Notes under the pieces: generated by a model
What the model was told of the DNA's origin: nothing
The model's database searches: none
The model's input: the letters and a program-made list of their open reading frames with translations, nothing else
Made by a program: the position numbers and the translations under genes
Source of the DNA: Clostridium merdae
GTDB lineage: Bacteria; Bacillota; Clostridia; Oscillospirales; Acutalibacteraceae
DNA length: 64,000 bases
Assembly: GCF_900176635.1 (NCBI RefSeq)
Contig: NZ_FXLN01000004.1
Location: forward strand, 948,230 to 1,012,229
Direction of reading: 5' to 3'
In this document: piece after piece, positions 33,443 to 39,089 of the stretch
How the letters are laid out: every line of letters starts with the position of its first letter
Position numbering within the stretch: the first letter of the stretch is position 1

Positions 33443-34306
33443 TTAGTGCGCTGCTTTGCTGGATTCCGTTTGTCCGCTGGCTTGTGGTGTTGAGGAAGAA
33501 GCAGCATCCGGAGCCGGTTTTGATATATCTGCCGGTATAATCGGCGGGTTTTTCAAGATAGTAATTTCCACACGCCGGTTTTTGGCTCTACCCTCTTCAT
33601 TGTTATTGTTTGCAACCGGTGAAAAATGGGCGTAGCCTTCAATTGAGATTTTATCTTGCTTCATTCCGTAACCAATCATTCGGGTAACCACTGTGACGGC
33701 GCGCTCCGTAGAAAGCCGCCAAGAGGTTTGGTCGCCAGACAACGTATGCGGCCCTACGTCTGCTGTATGTCCACTAAACGTAATGTGGTCTACACGGTCA
33801 TACACTTTTGAAATCGCATCCGACACTTCTTTGAGCACTGGTTCACTTTCGGGCAGCATTCGGGAGCTATCTGGAACAAACATCATCTTATCCTTCAGGT
33901 GAATTTTGACATATGTATTCGTATTCACCAAGCCAATTTGGTCCTCAAGATGATTCTTTTCTACATAAGACTGTAAAATGGAGTATACCTCATCCAAGGC
34001 ATCCATCTTATTGGTAAGATTACCAGCATTTGTTTCCACTCCACTGCCAGCCCCGGCAGCATTCCCGCTACCGCCTGTACCACCGCCACCACCACCGCCA
34101 CCCGCGGTGACATCGCTAGTGACTGCGCCCATTTGGTGCCCGGCTTGCTCCGCCATTTTGGCAAACTTTTTTGCATCGATAGAACTCATCGAATACAGAA
34201 TCATAAACAACGCCAAAAGCAGCGTGATCATATCTGAATAGGTGAGTAGCCATCTTTCATGATTTTCTGGGGCTTCCGCCTCACCACTTCTTTTTCTTCT
34301 CGCCAT
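33443..34306 (-). CDS. motB: Flagellar stator protein MotB
   Basis: A 287-residue stator subunit. After a basic N-terminus, LLTYSDMITLLLALFMILYSMSS is the single membrane helix with the proton-binding Asp (TYSD). The C-terminal OmpA-like peptidoglycan-binding domain includes HITFSGHTADVG, SWRLSTERAVTVVTRMI and GRAKNRRVEI. A flexible insert with eight glycines (about residues 69-90) lengthens the plug/linker. The last 35 residues are a Ser/Pro/Ala tail. It converts ion flow into torque with MotA, encoded just upstream. Confidence 0.93.
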   Translation of the reverse strand: MARRKRSGEAEAPENHERWLLTYSDMITLLLALFMILYSMSSIDAKKFAKMAEQAGHQMGAVTSDVTAGGGGGGGGTGGSGNAAGAGSGVETNAGNLTNKMDALDEVYSILQSYVEKNHLEDQIGLVNTNTYVKIHLKDKMMFVPDSSRMLPESEPVLKEVSDAISKVYDRVDHITFSGHTADVGPHTLSGDQTSWRLSTERAVTVVTRMIGYGMKQDKISIEGYAHFSPVANNNNEEGRAKNRRVEITILKNPPIIPADISKPAPDAASSSTPQASGQTESSKAAH

Positions 34307-34327
34307 AGCAGTTTATTCTCCATGCAA

Positions 34328-35131
34328 TTAGTTATTGATGCCCTCTTTATACTTCTTATGGCCATTTTTGAACACATGATAGTAAAGGGACAACTGATTT
34401 TCTACGTCTCTTGCAGATTTACCGCTGGCAATCAGGCACATGCCTTCAATCATCATCTCACGGTATACCTTTTGGCGCTTTAAGTCTGCTTTCATTCGAT
34501 TCGCCATCGGAAAGTAAAAAAGGTTTGCAAACAAAATACCATACAAGGTTGCCAGGAACGCTACCGCAATAGAGGCCATCAGCGCAGCTGCGTCCGTCAT
34601 ATTCGAAAGCACCTGAATCAAACCCATAACGGTACCAATAATACCCAGTGTTGGTGAAAAACCACCCGCAGCAATAAACACTTCAATTTCCATGTTCTTT
34701 TTTACCATGTAGGTTTCCATATCTGCTTCCATAGTGGCTGCGATTTCTTCTGCCGGCTTCATGTCCAGCGTTAGAATCATGCCCTCTTTGAGTGGCAGAA
34801 AGCTGTCATCGCTAATGTCGGAATCATCCAGCATGGTTTGCAGTTTGAGCAGACCCTCCTTACGGCAGGCATCTGCCATTTCGGACATTTTCTGAATCAG
34901 CTTTTCTGGATTTGGTGCATTTTTTGTAAAGACAGTATTGAGAAAAAACTTAAACGCTGCTCCAATCTCCCCTAATCCAAAGGAAAGAATAATTGCTCCC
35001 CACGTACCGCCAACAACGATAAGAAAGGGGGATGGCATAACCAAAGCGCTTAGAACGCCGTGTTCCAGCAAATAGCCCCCAATAATAGAGCCAAATGCTA
35101 TCACTACTCCAATAATTGTTGAAATATCCAC
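34328..35131 (-). CDS. motA: Flagellar stator protein MotA
   Basis: A 267-residue protein with four membrane helices: ISTIIGVVIAFGSIIGGYLLEHG, LIVVGGTWGAIILSFG, FSPTLGIIGTVMGLIQVLSNM and SIAVAFLATLYGILFANLFYFPMANRMK (in part). The Pro in PTLGIIGTVMGL is part of the torque-coupling proline set and charged residues in the cytoplasmic loop contact FliG. The start is GTG after AAGGAGG. With motB it forms a two-gene unit under a SigD-like promoter. Confidence 0.92.
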   Translation of the reverse strand: MDISTIIGVVIAFGSIIGGYLLEHGVLSALVMPSPFLIVVGGTWGAIILSFGLGEIGAAFKFFLNTVFTKNAPNPEKLIQKMSEMADACRKEGLLKLQTMLDDSDISDDSFLPLKEGMILTLDMKPAEEIAATMEADMETYMVKKNMEIEVFIAAGGFSPTLGIIGTVMGLIQVLSNMTDAAALMASIAVAFLATLYGILFANLFYFPMANRMKADLKRQKVYREMMIEGMCLIASGKSARDVENQLSLYYHVFKNGHKKYKEGINN

Positions 35132-35186
35132 TCTGTATCCTCCTTGAGTTTGACGATTGCTGAAGAATCAGAAACTCTCATTACGT

Positions 35187-35213
35187 ATATCGGCAGAAGT
35201 CTTAAATATCTTG
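35187..35213 (-). promoter_or_regulatory. SigD (sigma-28) type promoter of motAB
   Basis: On the minus strand an exact GCCGATAT -10 element (35194-35187) lies about 56 bp before the motA start. At 15-bp spacing the -35 tetramer is CAAG, two matches to the SigD consensus TAAA. The exact -10 and flagellar target make SigD control likely. Confidence 0.6.
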
Positions 35214-35304
35214 GTATAATTATTTAAAATTATAAAATTTTCTTTTAATTTACATTTTTTTCAAAATTCTAACCATAAAAAACAAAAAATCTTGAATTTA
35301 GGGG

Positions 35305-35333
35305 TTGATTTTTAAATTAAAATAAGATATAAT
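35305..35333 (+). promoter_or_regulatory. tRNA-Val promoter
   Basis: TTGATT at 35305-35310, 17-bp spacer, TATAAT at 35328-35333, with the tRNA 36 bp downstream. Confidence 0.7.
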
Positions 35334-35368
35334 AACCAAGCATTCGAAAAGCACAGCAACTATAATAT

Positions 35369-35445
35369 GGACGATTAGCTCAGCTGGCTAGAGCATTCGC
35401 TTGACGTGCGAAGGGTCATAGGTTCAAGTCCTATATCGTCCACCA
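35369..35445 (+). tRNA. tRNA-Val(GAC)
   Basis: A 77-nt cloverleaf with encoded CCA. Acceptor GGACGAT pairs with ATCGTCC; anticodon stem TTCGC/GCGAA encloses loop TTGACGT, anticodon GAC (valine, codons GUC/GUU); T-arm ATAGG-TTCAAGT-CCTAT. Its 3' 49 bases are the left attachment core of the inserted phage, so the present 3' half was supplied by the phage and keeps the gene intact. Confidence 0.95.
35397..35445 (+). repeat. attL core, 49 bp
   Basis: The stretch from TCGCTTGACG to CCACCA inside tRNA-Val is repeated without mismatch at 42136-42184. It marks the left junction. Confidence 0.93.
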
Positions 35446-35463
35446 ACGAATATTACGTAAAGA

Positions 35464-35492
35464 AACCCACCTGTTTTCAGGTGGGTTTTTTG
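35464..35492 (+). terminator. tRNA-Val terminator, phage-borne copy
   Basis: AACCCACCTG and CAGGTGGGTT around TTTT with a following T-run. The same hairpin plus GCGTC follows attR at 42191, separated from the att core by a different short spacer, so the element carries its own copy of the host tRNA terminator. Confidence 0.85.
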
Positions 35493-35674
35493 CGTCCTGA
35501 TGCCTTGCAGTTGTACCGCTGAACTCCCCCTGTCCGTCTGTCCAGTAAACTCGGTAGGTGCGCCCCGATGGATGATGCCGCTACCGTAGGCACTCACGCA
35601 CACGGGAGTGTCTGCACCTGCTGGCACGTATCTGCACCCGCCCGGCGTAGCCGTTGGCGGTGCTCAATCACGCT
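35493..35674. other. Phage G/C-rich non-coding region
   Basis: No gene is seen in about 180 bp that is far richer in G/C than the surrounding phage DNA. It holds CGGTAG/CTACCG (35552-35557, 35581-35586), CACTC/GAGTG (35591-35595, 35606-35610) and two direct TCTGCACC copies 20 bp apart (35611, 35631). Candidate functions are complementary-strand origin, packaging signal or integrase arm sites; none is proven. Confidence 0.5.
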
Positions 35675-35703
35675 AAGCCCCGGCAATTAGCCGGGGCTTT
35701 TTT
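35675..35703 (+). terminator. Terminator insulating the phage
   Basis: A 10-bp G/C-rich stem (35675-35684 with 35690-35699, loop AATTA) and a T-run. It would stop transcription entering from the tRNA side. Confidence 0.85.
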
Positions 35704-35714
35704 ATAAGAATGTA

Positions 35715-35743
35715 TTGTATTATTATATATTATATTGTAAAAT
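35715..35743 (+). promoter_or_regulatory. Promoter of the secreted-peptide gene
   Basis: TTGTAT at 35715-35720, 17-bp spacer, TAAAAT at 35738-35743, 45 bp before the start codon. Confidence 0.5.
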
Positions 35744-35787
35744 AATGGAAAATAAGACATATATCTGTTTTTGGGGAAAGGGGATGT

Positions 35788-35949
35788 ATGAAAATGCGGA
35801 AATCAATTATCTTTTTTATTGTCTTGGCATTGGTTTGCTTTTTAATTTTCATTAATGTATCTGCTAAATCGGATGATTCTATTAAGGGTGGGGGCGGCTC
35901 ACCTGCAAGCTGGGGCGTTGGTCGAGATGATGTACTAAGTTCAAAATGA
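35788..35949 (+). CDS. Small secreted phage peptide, 53 aa
   Basis: An open frame from ATG after AAAGGGG. MKMRKSIIFFIVLALVCFLI and FINVSA form a signal peptide or membrane anchor, with a likely cut after VSA; the remaining 28 residues are KSDDSIKGGGGSPASWGVGR then DDVLSSK. It is separately promoted, ends in a terminator and lies convergent to the repressor gene, outside the structural cluster. Possible roles are a secreted signal, a superinfection-exclusion peptide, or a minor virion protein. No family recognised. Confidence 0.6.
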   Translation: MKMRKSIIFFIVLALVCFLIFINVSAKSDDSIKGGGGSPASWGVGRDDVLSSK

Positions 35950-35952
35950 AAG

Positions 35953-35981
35953 AAAGGCCGTGCTTAAGAGCACGGCCTTTT
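35953..35981. terminator. Bidirectional terminator between peptide and repressor genes
   Basis: AAAGGCCGTGCT (35953-35964) pairs with AGCACGGCCTTT (35969-35980). The right part encodes the last residues of the repressor, so the two convergent genes share it. Confidence 0.75.
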
Positions 35982-36182
35982 CTTATTAGAAATACCAAGT
36001 ATGTAATCTGTAGTTACCTTATAGTATTCTGCTAAAGCTACTAAATGTTCTACTTTAATATGTCTTGTACCTGTTTCATACAAGCTATATTGTTGCTGAG
36101 TTATACCGAGAAATTCTGCAATTTCCTTTTGTCCTTTATCAGCATTTTCCCGTAATTCACGAAGTCTTTCTAAATAATACAG
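35964..36182 (-). CDS. Phage XRE-family repressor with CTG start
   Basis: A 72-residue Cro/CI-type regulator: YYLERLRELRENADKGQKEI, then AEFLGITQQQYSLYETGTRH (turn and recognition helix) and LAEYYKVTTDYILG. The frame is closed upstream by TGA only three codons before the conserved YYLERL, leaving TGT-AAT-CTG; the only possible start is CTG (or a non-standard codon), with GGGTGGTG at the right distance as ribosome site. Divergent from the structural genes with three operator-like repeats between them. It probably maintains the integrated state. Confidence 0.8.
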   Translation of the reverse strand: MYYLERLRELRENADKGQKEIAEFLGITQQQYSLYETGTRHIKVEHLVALAEYYKVTTDYILGISNKKRPCS

Positions 36183-36216
36183 ATTACATCACCACCCTTT
36201 GCAAATATTTTATACT

Positions 36217-36232
36217 ACATTCGAATAAATGT
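36217..36232. promoter_or_regulatory. Operator repeat O1
   Basis: ACATTCGAATAAATGT, a 16-bp dyad between the repressor gene and the rightward promoter. It shares ACATTC-N4/5-AATGT with O2 and O3 and would overlap the leftward (repressor) promoter region. Confidence 0.7.
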
Positions 36233-36233
36233 C

Positions 36234-36262
36234 TTGACTTTACATTCGTTTAAATGTAAAAT
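36234..36262 (+). promoter_or_regulatory. Rightward phage promoter
   Basis: TTGACT at 36234-36239, 17-bp spacer, TAAAAT at 36257-36262. It drives the ssDNA-binding and coat genes. O2 fills the spacer, so repressor binding would block it. Confidence 0.7.
36242..36257. promoter_or_regulatory. Operator repeat O2
   Basis: ACATTCGTTTAAATGT, 25 bp centre-to-centre from O1, lying between the -35 and -10 boxes of the rightward promoter. Confidence 0.7.
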
Positions 36263-36270
36263 GTTGGTAT

Positions 36271-36286
36271 ACATTCAAAAGAATGT
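36271..36286. promoter_or_regulatory. Operator repeat O3
   Basis: ACATTCAAAAGAATGT, 29 bp from O2, covering the expected early transcribed region of the rightward promoter. Confidence 0.65.
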
Positions 36287-36358
36287 ATACCACTTTCTTC
36301 CTCGGAAGCAAGTTTCGTTCAATTAGGAATCATTATTACAAAGAAAGGGGTGCATGAA

Positions 36359-36613
36359 ATGGCAATGAACGTAATTGGAAAACGTGTAGGAAGTTTTACA
36401 GACAAAAAGACCGGAGAAGTTATCACCTTTGGAAAAATCTTTGTTGTGTATCCGGCTGACGAATCTATGAAAGGCACAGAGGGCGATATAGCCGAAGCAA
36501 TTAGCTTGAAGCCTGAAATGGTCGCTCAAATCCCCGTTGGCTCTGATATTGAACTGTATTATAACAAATACGGTCGCGTTAATGATTTTGACATTGTATC
36601 CCCGGCAAAATAA
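36359..36613 (+). CDS. Phage ssDNA-binding protein candidate (gV-like)
   Basis: An 84-residue protein beginning MAMNVIGKRVGSFTDKKTGE and ending GSDIELYYNKYGRVNDFDIV plus SPAK. The alternation of strands (IGKRVGSFTD, VITFGKIFVVYP, DIELYYNKYGRVNDFDIV) with a Y-N-K/R-Y-G-x-V-D/N pattern fits a small OB-fold protein such as the gV family that coats phage ssDNA. It is the first gene of the rightward operon, the expected place. The ATG at 36359 sits eight bases after AAGGGG; a GTG nine bases upstream is rejected. Confidence 0.6.
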   Translation: MAMNVIGKRVGSFTDKKTGEVITFGKIFVVYPADESMKGTEGDIAEAISLKPEMVAQIPVGSDIELYYNKYGRVNDFDIVSPAK

Positions 36614-36654
36614 GCCTTTACATTATTAATCTATTTTAGAAAGGGGTCTGAACT

Positions 36655-36813
36655 ATGGAAGCTATTGTTGGAGGAATTGCAGACGTAACAACGGTTGTTG
36701 GTGCTGTGTTTACTATGATTCTTGGTAATCCGGTTCTGCTGTTCTCGGTCTGTGCAAGTGTTGCAGGTGTTGGTTTTACTATTTTCCGCAAGGCCAAAAA
36801 GACAGCAAAATAA
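36655..36813 (+). CDS. Phage major coat protein candidate (pVIII-like)
   Basis: A 52-residue protein, MEAIVGGIADVTTVVGAVFT at the N-terminus, a hydrophobic helix (PVLLFSVCASVAGVGFTIF) and a basic end RKAKKTAK. A short acidic/neutral N-part, membrane helix and positively charged tail that would touch DNA inside the particle is the pVIII design. Unlike Ff and M13, there is no cleavable signal peptide, as in phage Pf3. It has a strong AAAGGGG site and is followed at once by a strong terminator, the classic arrangement for an abundant coat mRNA. Confidence 0.75.
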   Translation: MEAIVGGIADVTTVVGAVFTMILGNPVLLFSVCASVAGVGFTIFRKAKKTAK

Positions 36814-36831
36814 ATCCAGCGTTCCAAAGCC

Positions 36832-36870
36832 GGGGGCGGGGCAAAAGCTCCGTCCCCTATTTCTTTTTTT
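36832..36870 (+). terminator. Terminator after the major coat gene
   Basis: An 11-bp G/C-rich stem (36832-36842 with 36847-36857, two G-U pairs, loop AAAA) then a T-run. It probably separates high coat expression from the genes that follow. Confidence 0.85.
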
Positions 36871-36891
36871 GGGGGGGTTATTGATTGGATA

Positions 36892-36954
36892 ATGAAAAAT
36901 TCTGTCGGTTTTTTCTTTACCTCAATTTTATTATGCTTTGTTTTGCTCGCTTGA
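36892..36954 (+). CDS. Possible 20-residue hydrophobic peptide
   Basis: The frame MKNSVGFFFTSILLCFVLLA has a basic start and a hydrophobic body, like a tiny minor coat (pVII/pIX-size) or a bare signal segment. The ribosome site is weak (GGGGGGG 15 bases upstream). Low confidence. Confidence 0.25.
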   Translation: MKNSVGFFFTSILLCFVLLA

Positions 36955-36982
36955 TTATCTGGTTTGATTAATGGGGTGTAAT

Positions 36983-37138
36983 ATGTTTGATTTCTATTTT
37001 TCTTGCATGAGCCTTTTTACGCACACATTAGCGGTTATTCAAAGCGTCCCGGCTCTTTCGTTTTTTCTATATTTTATCTTGTTTGCCATGGCTGTGGCTC
37101 TCTATGCGGCATTTAACCGTAAATTAAAAAGGTGGTGA
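36983..37138 (+). CDS. Small phage membrane protein, 51 aa
   Basis: One membrane helix (ALSFFLYFILFAMAVALYAAF) follows a 28-residue polar N-part starting MFDFYFSCMSLFTHTLAVIQ, and it ends with the basic NRKLKRW. It stops four bases before the pIII-like gene and carries that gene's ribosome site. Size and place suggest a minor tip protein of the pVII/pIX kind. Assignment is by position only. Confidence 0.6.
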   Translation: MFDFYFSCMSLFTHTLAVIQSVPALSFFLYFILFAMAVALYAAFNRKLKRW

Positions 37139-37142
37139 CAGT

Positions 37143-38546
37143 ATGCGCCGTTTCCTTGCTCTCTTTCTTTCTCTCTGCTTTGCGCTCTCTGGCTCGGTAG
37201 CCCTTGCCGCTGAATCTTCCCAGCCTAGCCGTATGGGCGGCTATGTCTCCATTTATGACTGGATAAATAAAAATAAAGATTCGGAGCATGTTGGTAATGG
37301 TGGCGGTGCTTCTGGTGGTGGTGCAAGCCGATTCACTAGCAAAGACGAGTACGATAGGTATGTTTCGAGTTTGCGTAAAACAACCATTTCAAAATCTGAT
37401 GTTTTCCGCGCTTGGCCTGCTACTCGTGGAACTGATAATGCAAATACTCTATCTGATGTTTATCAAGAAGATTTTGACCTTGTGCACTCTTATCCTACAG
37501 AAGAAACTCATGTATCTGTTACTAAAGAACAGGTTTTGCTTTTAAGATATGTTTCTGGTTCAACCGGTGATCATACTTTTAATTATTCTTTTTATTTTAC
37601 AGTGCCAGTTTCAGGTAAGTATATTTTATCTTTTGCACCTAATTTAACTTTCGGCTCTAATGGCTCATTAACTAATCGTATATACAAAAACAAACCTAAC
37701 GGTACTGTAGTTTTTAATGATTTAGCATTATACCCTACTGATAATGGTATGCACATTACAGATTCCTTATATTTTGATGCGAATCAAGTCTATTGTTTTT
37801 ATACAGCTTTTCATATTAATAAAACTTCACAATCTTTTCAGGGTGCTTGCTTTGTTGATATAGTGGCAGACGATTATGCACTAGCTGGTGCGGAAGATTA
37901 CGGCACTCGTCCATCTGGATATGATGGTACTTTAGCTACACCCGGTGACAATCCAAACTATATTGATAATAGCAATGTTATTAACGGCGATGTGACAACG
38001 TTGCATGATTATAGCACTAATACCACTTATAACATCACAAATTGGACTTATGACTATGGTGACCGTACATATAATCTCACTTTGGAGGATGGCAGCACTG
38101 CTGTCGTAGTCTATGGTGATGATGGTATCACGGTCAATAAAGGTGCGATTACGACGGAGTATAAGTATTGGTCTCCAGACGGTAATTCGTCTGGTGGAAA
38201 TAGTTCTAGCAGCACTCCCGGCGAAGATAATGGCGGTGGTAGCTGGTCGGTAATTGGCGAGATGCTTGGTAAGGTTTTTAAGGGTATTGCAGACTTTCTT
38301 GGTGCTATACTTGGGGCAATTTTTGGTGCTTTAACTGCTCTTTTGAGTGTGATTGTAGATGGTATTGGCGGTTTAGTTAAAAGCCTCCTATCTATTTTTG
38401 AGCAATTGCCGCCGTTGTTTGCTGGCTTTACTGCTTTTCTTGCCGCTATATTCCCTTATTTGCCTAAAGAGTTTACTTCTCTGATTATTTTAGGCATGGC
38501 GGCTGTTATTGCGGCAGGCTTGATTCGTGTGCTTATAAAGCGATAG
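37143..38546 (+). CDS. Phage adsorption/tip protein candidate (pIII-like)
   Basis: The largest phage gene, 467 residues. A signal peptide (RRFLALFLSLCFALSGSVALA) is followed by a Gly-rich linker (GNGGGASGGGAS, about 52-63), a long extracellular beta-rich domain, a strand-repeat section (DVTTLHDYSTNTTYNITNWT), a Ser/Gly linker (SSGGNSSSSTPGEDNGGGS) and a C-terminal region of hydrophobic helices ending with the anchor IILGMAAVIAAGLIRVLIKR. N-terminal binding domains, Gly-rich linkers and a C-terminal membrane anchor are the pIII layout. It should bind a receptor on the host envelope. No sequence similarity to known pIII could be checked. Confidence 0.68.
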   Translation: MRRFLALFLSLCFALSGSVALAAESSQPSRMGGYVSIYDWINKNKDSEHVGNGGGASGGGASRFTSKDEYDRYVSSLRKTTISKSDVFRAWPATRGTDNANTLSDVYQEDFDLVHSYPTEETHVSVTKEQVLLLRYVSGSTGDHTFNYSFYFTVPVSGKYILSFAPNLTFGSNGSLTNRIYKNKPNGTVVFNDLALYPTDNGMHITDSLYFDANQVYCFYTAFHINKTSQSFQGACFVDIVADDYALAGAEDYGTRPSGYDGTLATPGDNPNYIDNSNVINGDVTTLHDYSTNTTYNITNWTYDYGDRTYNLTLEDGSTAVVVYGDDGITVNKGAITTEYKYWSPDGNSSGGNSSSSTPGEDNGGGSWSVIGEMLGKVFKGIADFLGAILGAIFGALTALLSVIVDGIGGLVKSLLSIFEQLPPLFAGFTAFLAAIFPYLPKEFTSLIILGMAAVIAAGLIRVLIKR

Positions 38547-38555
38547 GAGGACACA

Positions 38556-38714
38556 ATGGAACTTTTCGCCGCTGTTTTTAAGTTCACTTATGATGTATTA
38601 AACATTCCGATTAATGCCTATGGCTTTACCTTTTCTCTCTGGTCTGTATTTCTTTTTTCGGTTGTTGCTGGCATCGTACTTTGGTTTATATTTGGCGTTT
38701 TGGAGGGTAAATGA
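38556..38714 (+). CDS. Small phage membrane protein, 52 aa
   Basis: MELFAAVFKFTYDVLNIPIN leads into one helix, FSLWSVFLFSVVAGIVLWFI, then FGVLEGK. It begins after AGGAGG nine bases beyond the pIII-like stop codon and overlaps the next gene's start. This is the place of pVI in other inoviruses, but the helix count is lower, so the role is inferred from order only. Confidence 0.6.
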   Translation: MELFAAVFKFTYDVLNIPINAYGFTFSLWSVFLFSVVAGIVLWFIFGVLEGK

Positions 38715-38905
38715 TGGACGTTACTAGTACTGTTTCGGAGGTTTCCTCTACTTTACCAATAGAAGAAATTTCTTCTGTTCCTGTACAGGATTTTTTGACT
38801 GTACCTTTCACCGATTATTCTGTAACAGATGGCTTGCTGTTGATTCTTGTTTTGATGCTACTTGGCGGCTTTATTTTCTGGTTCTTTGAAAGGAGTTTTC
38901 GCTGA
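38714..38905 (+). CDS. Small phage membrane protein, 63 aa
   Basis: A 35-residue Ser/Thr/Val-rich, acidic N-part (MDVTSTVSEVSSTLPIEEIS and on) precedes one helix LLLILVLMLLGGFIFWFF and the short end ERSFR. Outside-in topology with an exposed acidic tail resembles a coat protein variant. The second of two adjacent ATGs is used for better distance from GGAGGG. Overlaps the previous gene by one base and the next by one base. Confidence 0.6.
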   Translation: MDVTSTVSEVSSTLPIEEISSVPVQDFLTVPFTDYSVTDGLLLILVLMLLGGFIFWFFERSFR

Positions 38906-39087
38906 TGAATCAGACAATCCTCGAATTTTTTGGTATTGTGGGCATTGACGTTGTACCGCCCACAAACTTAGCGGAACTTATCCCCTATTTGCTCTCTGTT
39001 TTTGTTGGTTTGCTTTTGGTGCTTGCTGTATTCCGGTCGTTCACATCGATTCTCACCGGATTTTTTGCTTTTATCCGGAGGGTTTAA
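38905..39087 (+). CDS. Small phage membrane protein, 60 aa
   Basis: MNQTILEFFGIVGIDVVPPT then the helix LIPYLLSVFVGLLLVLAVF and a second hydrophobic segment before FIRRV. AAAGGAG precedes the ATG, which overlaps the preceding stop (TGATG). It stops two bases before the Zot/pI gene, the spot usually taken by pVI. Assembly partner of the ATPase or tip protein is inferred. Confidence 0.6.
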   Translation: MNQTILEFFGIVGIDVVPPTNLAELIPYLLSVFVGLLLVLAVFRSFTSILTGFFAFIRRV

Positions 39088-39089
39088 AA

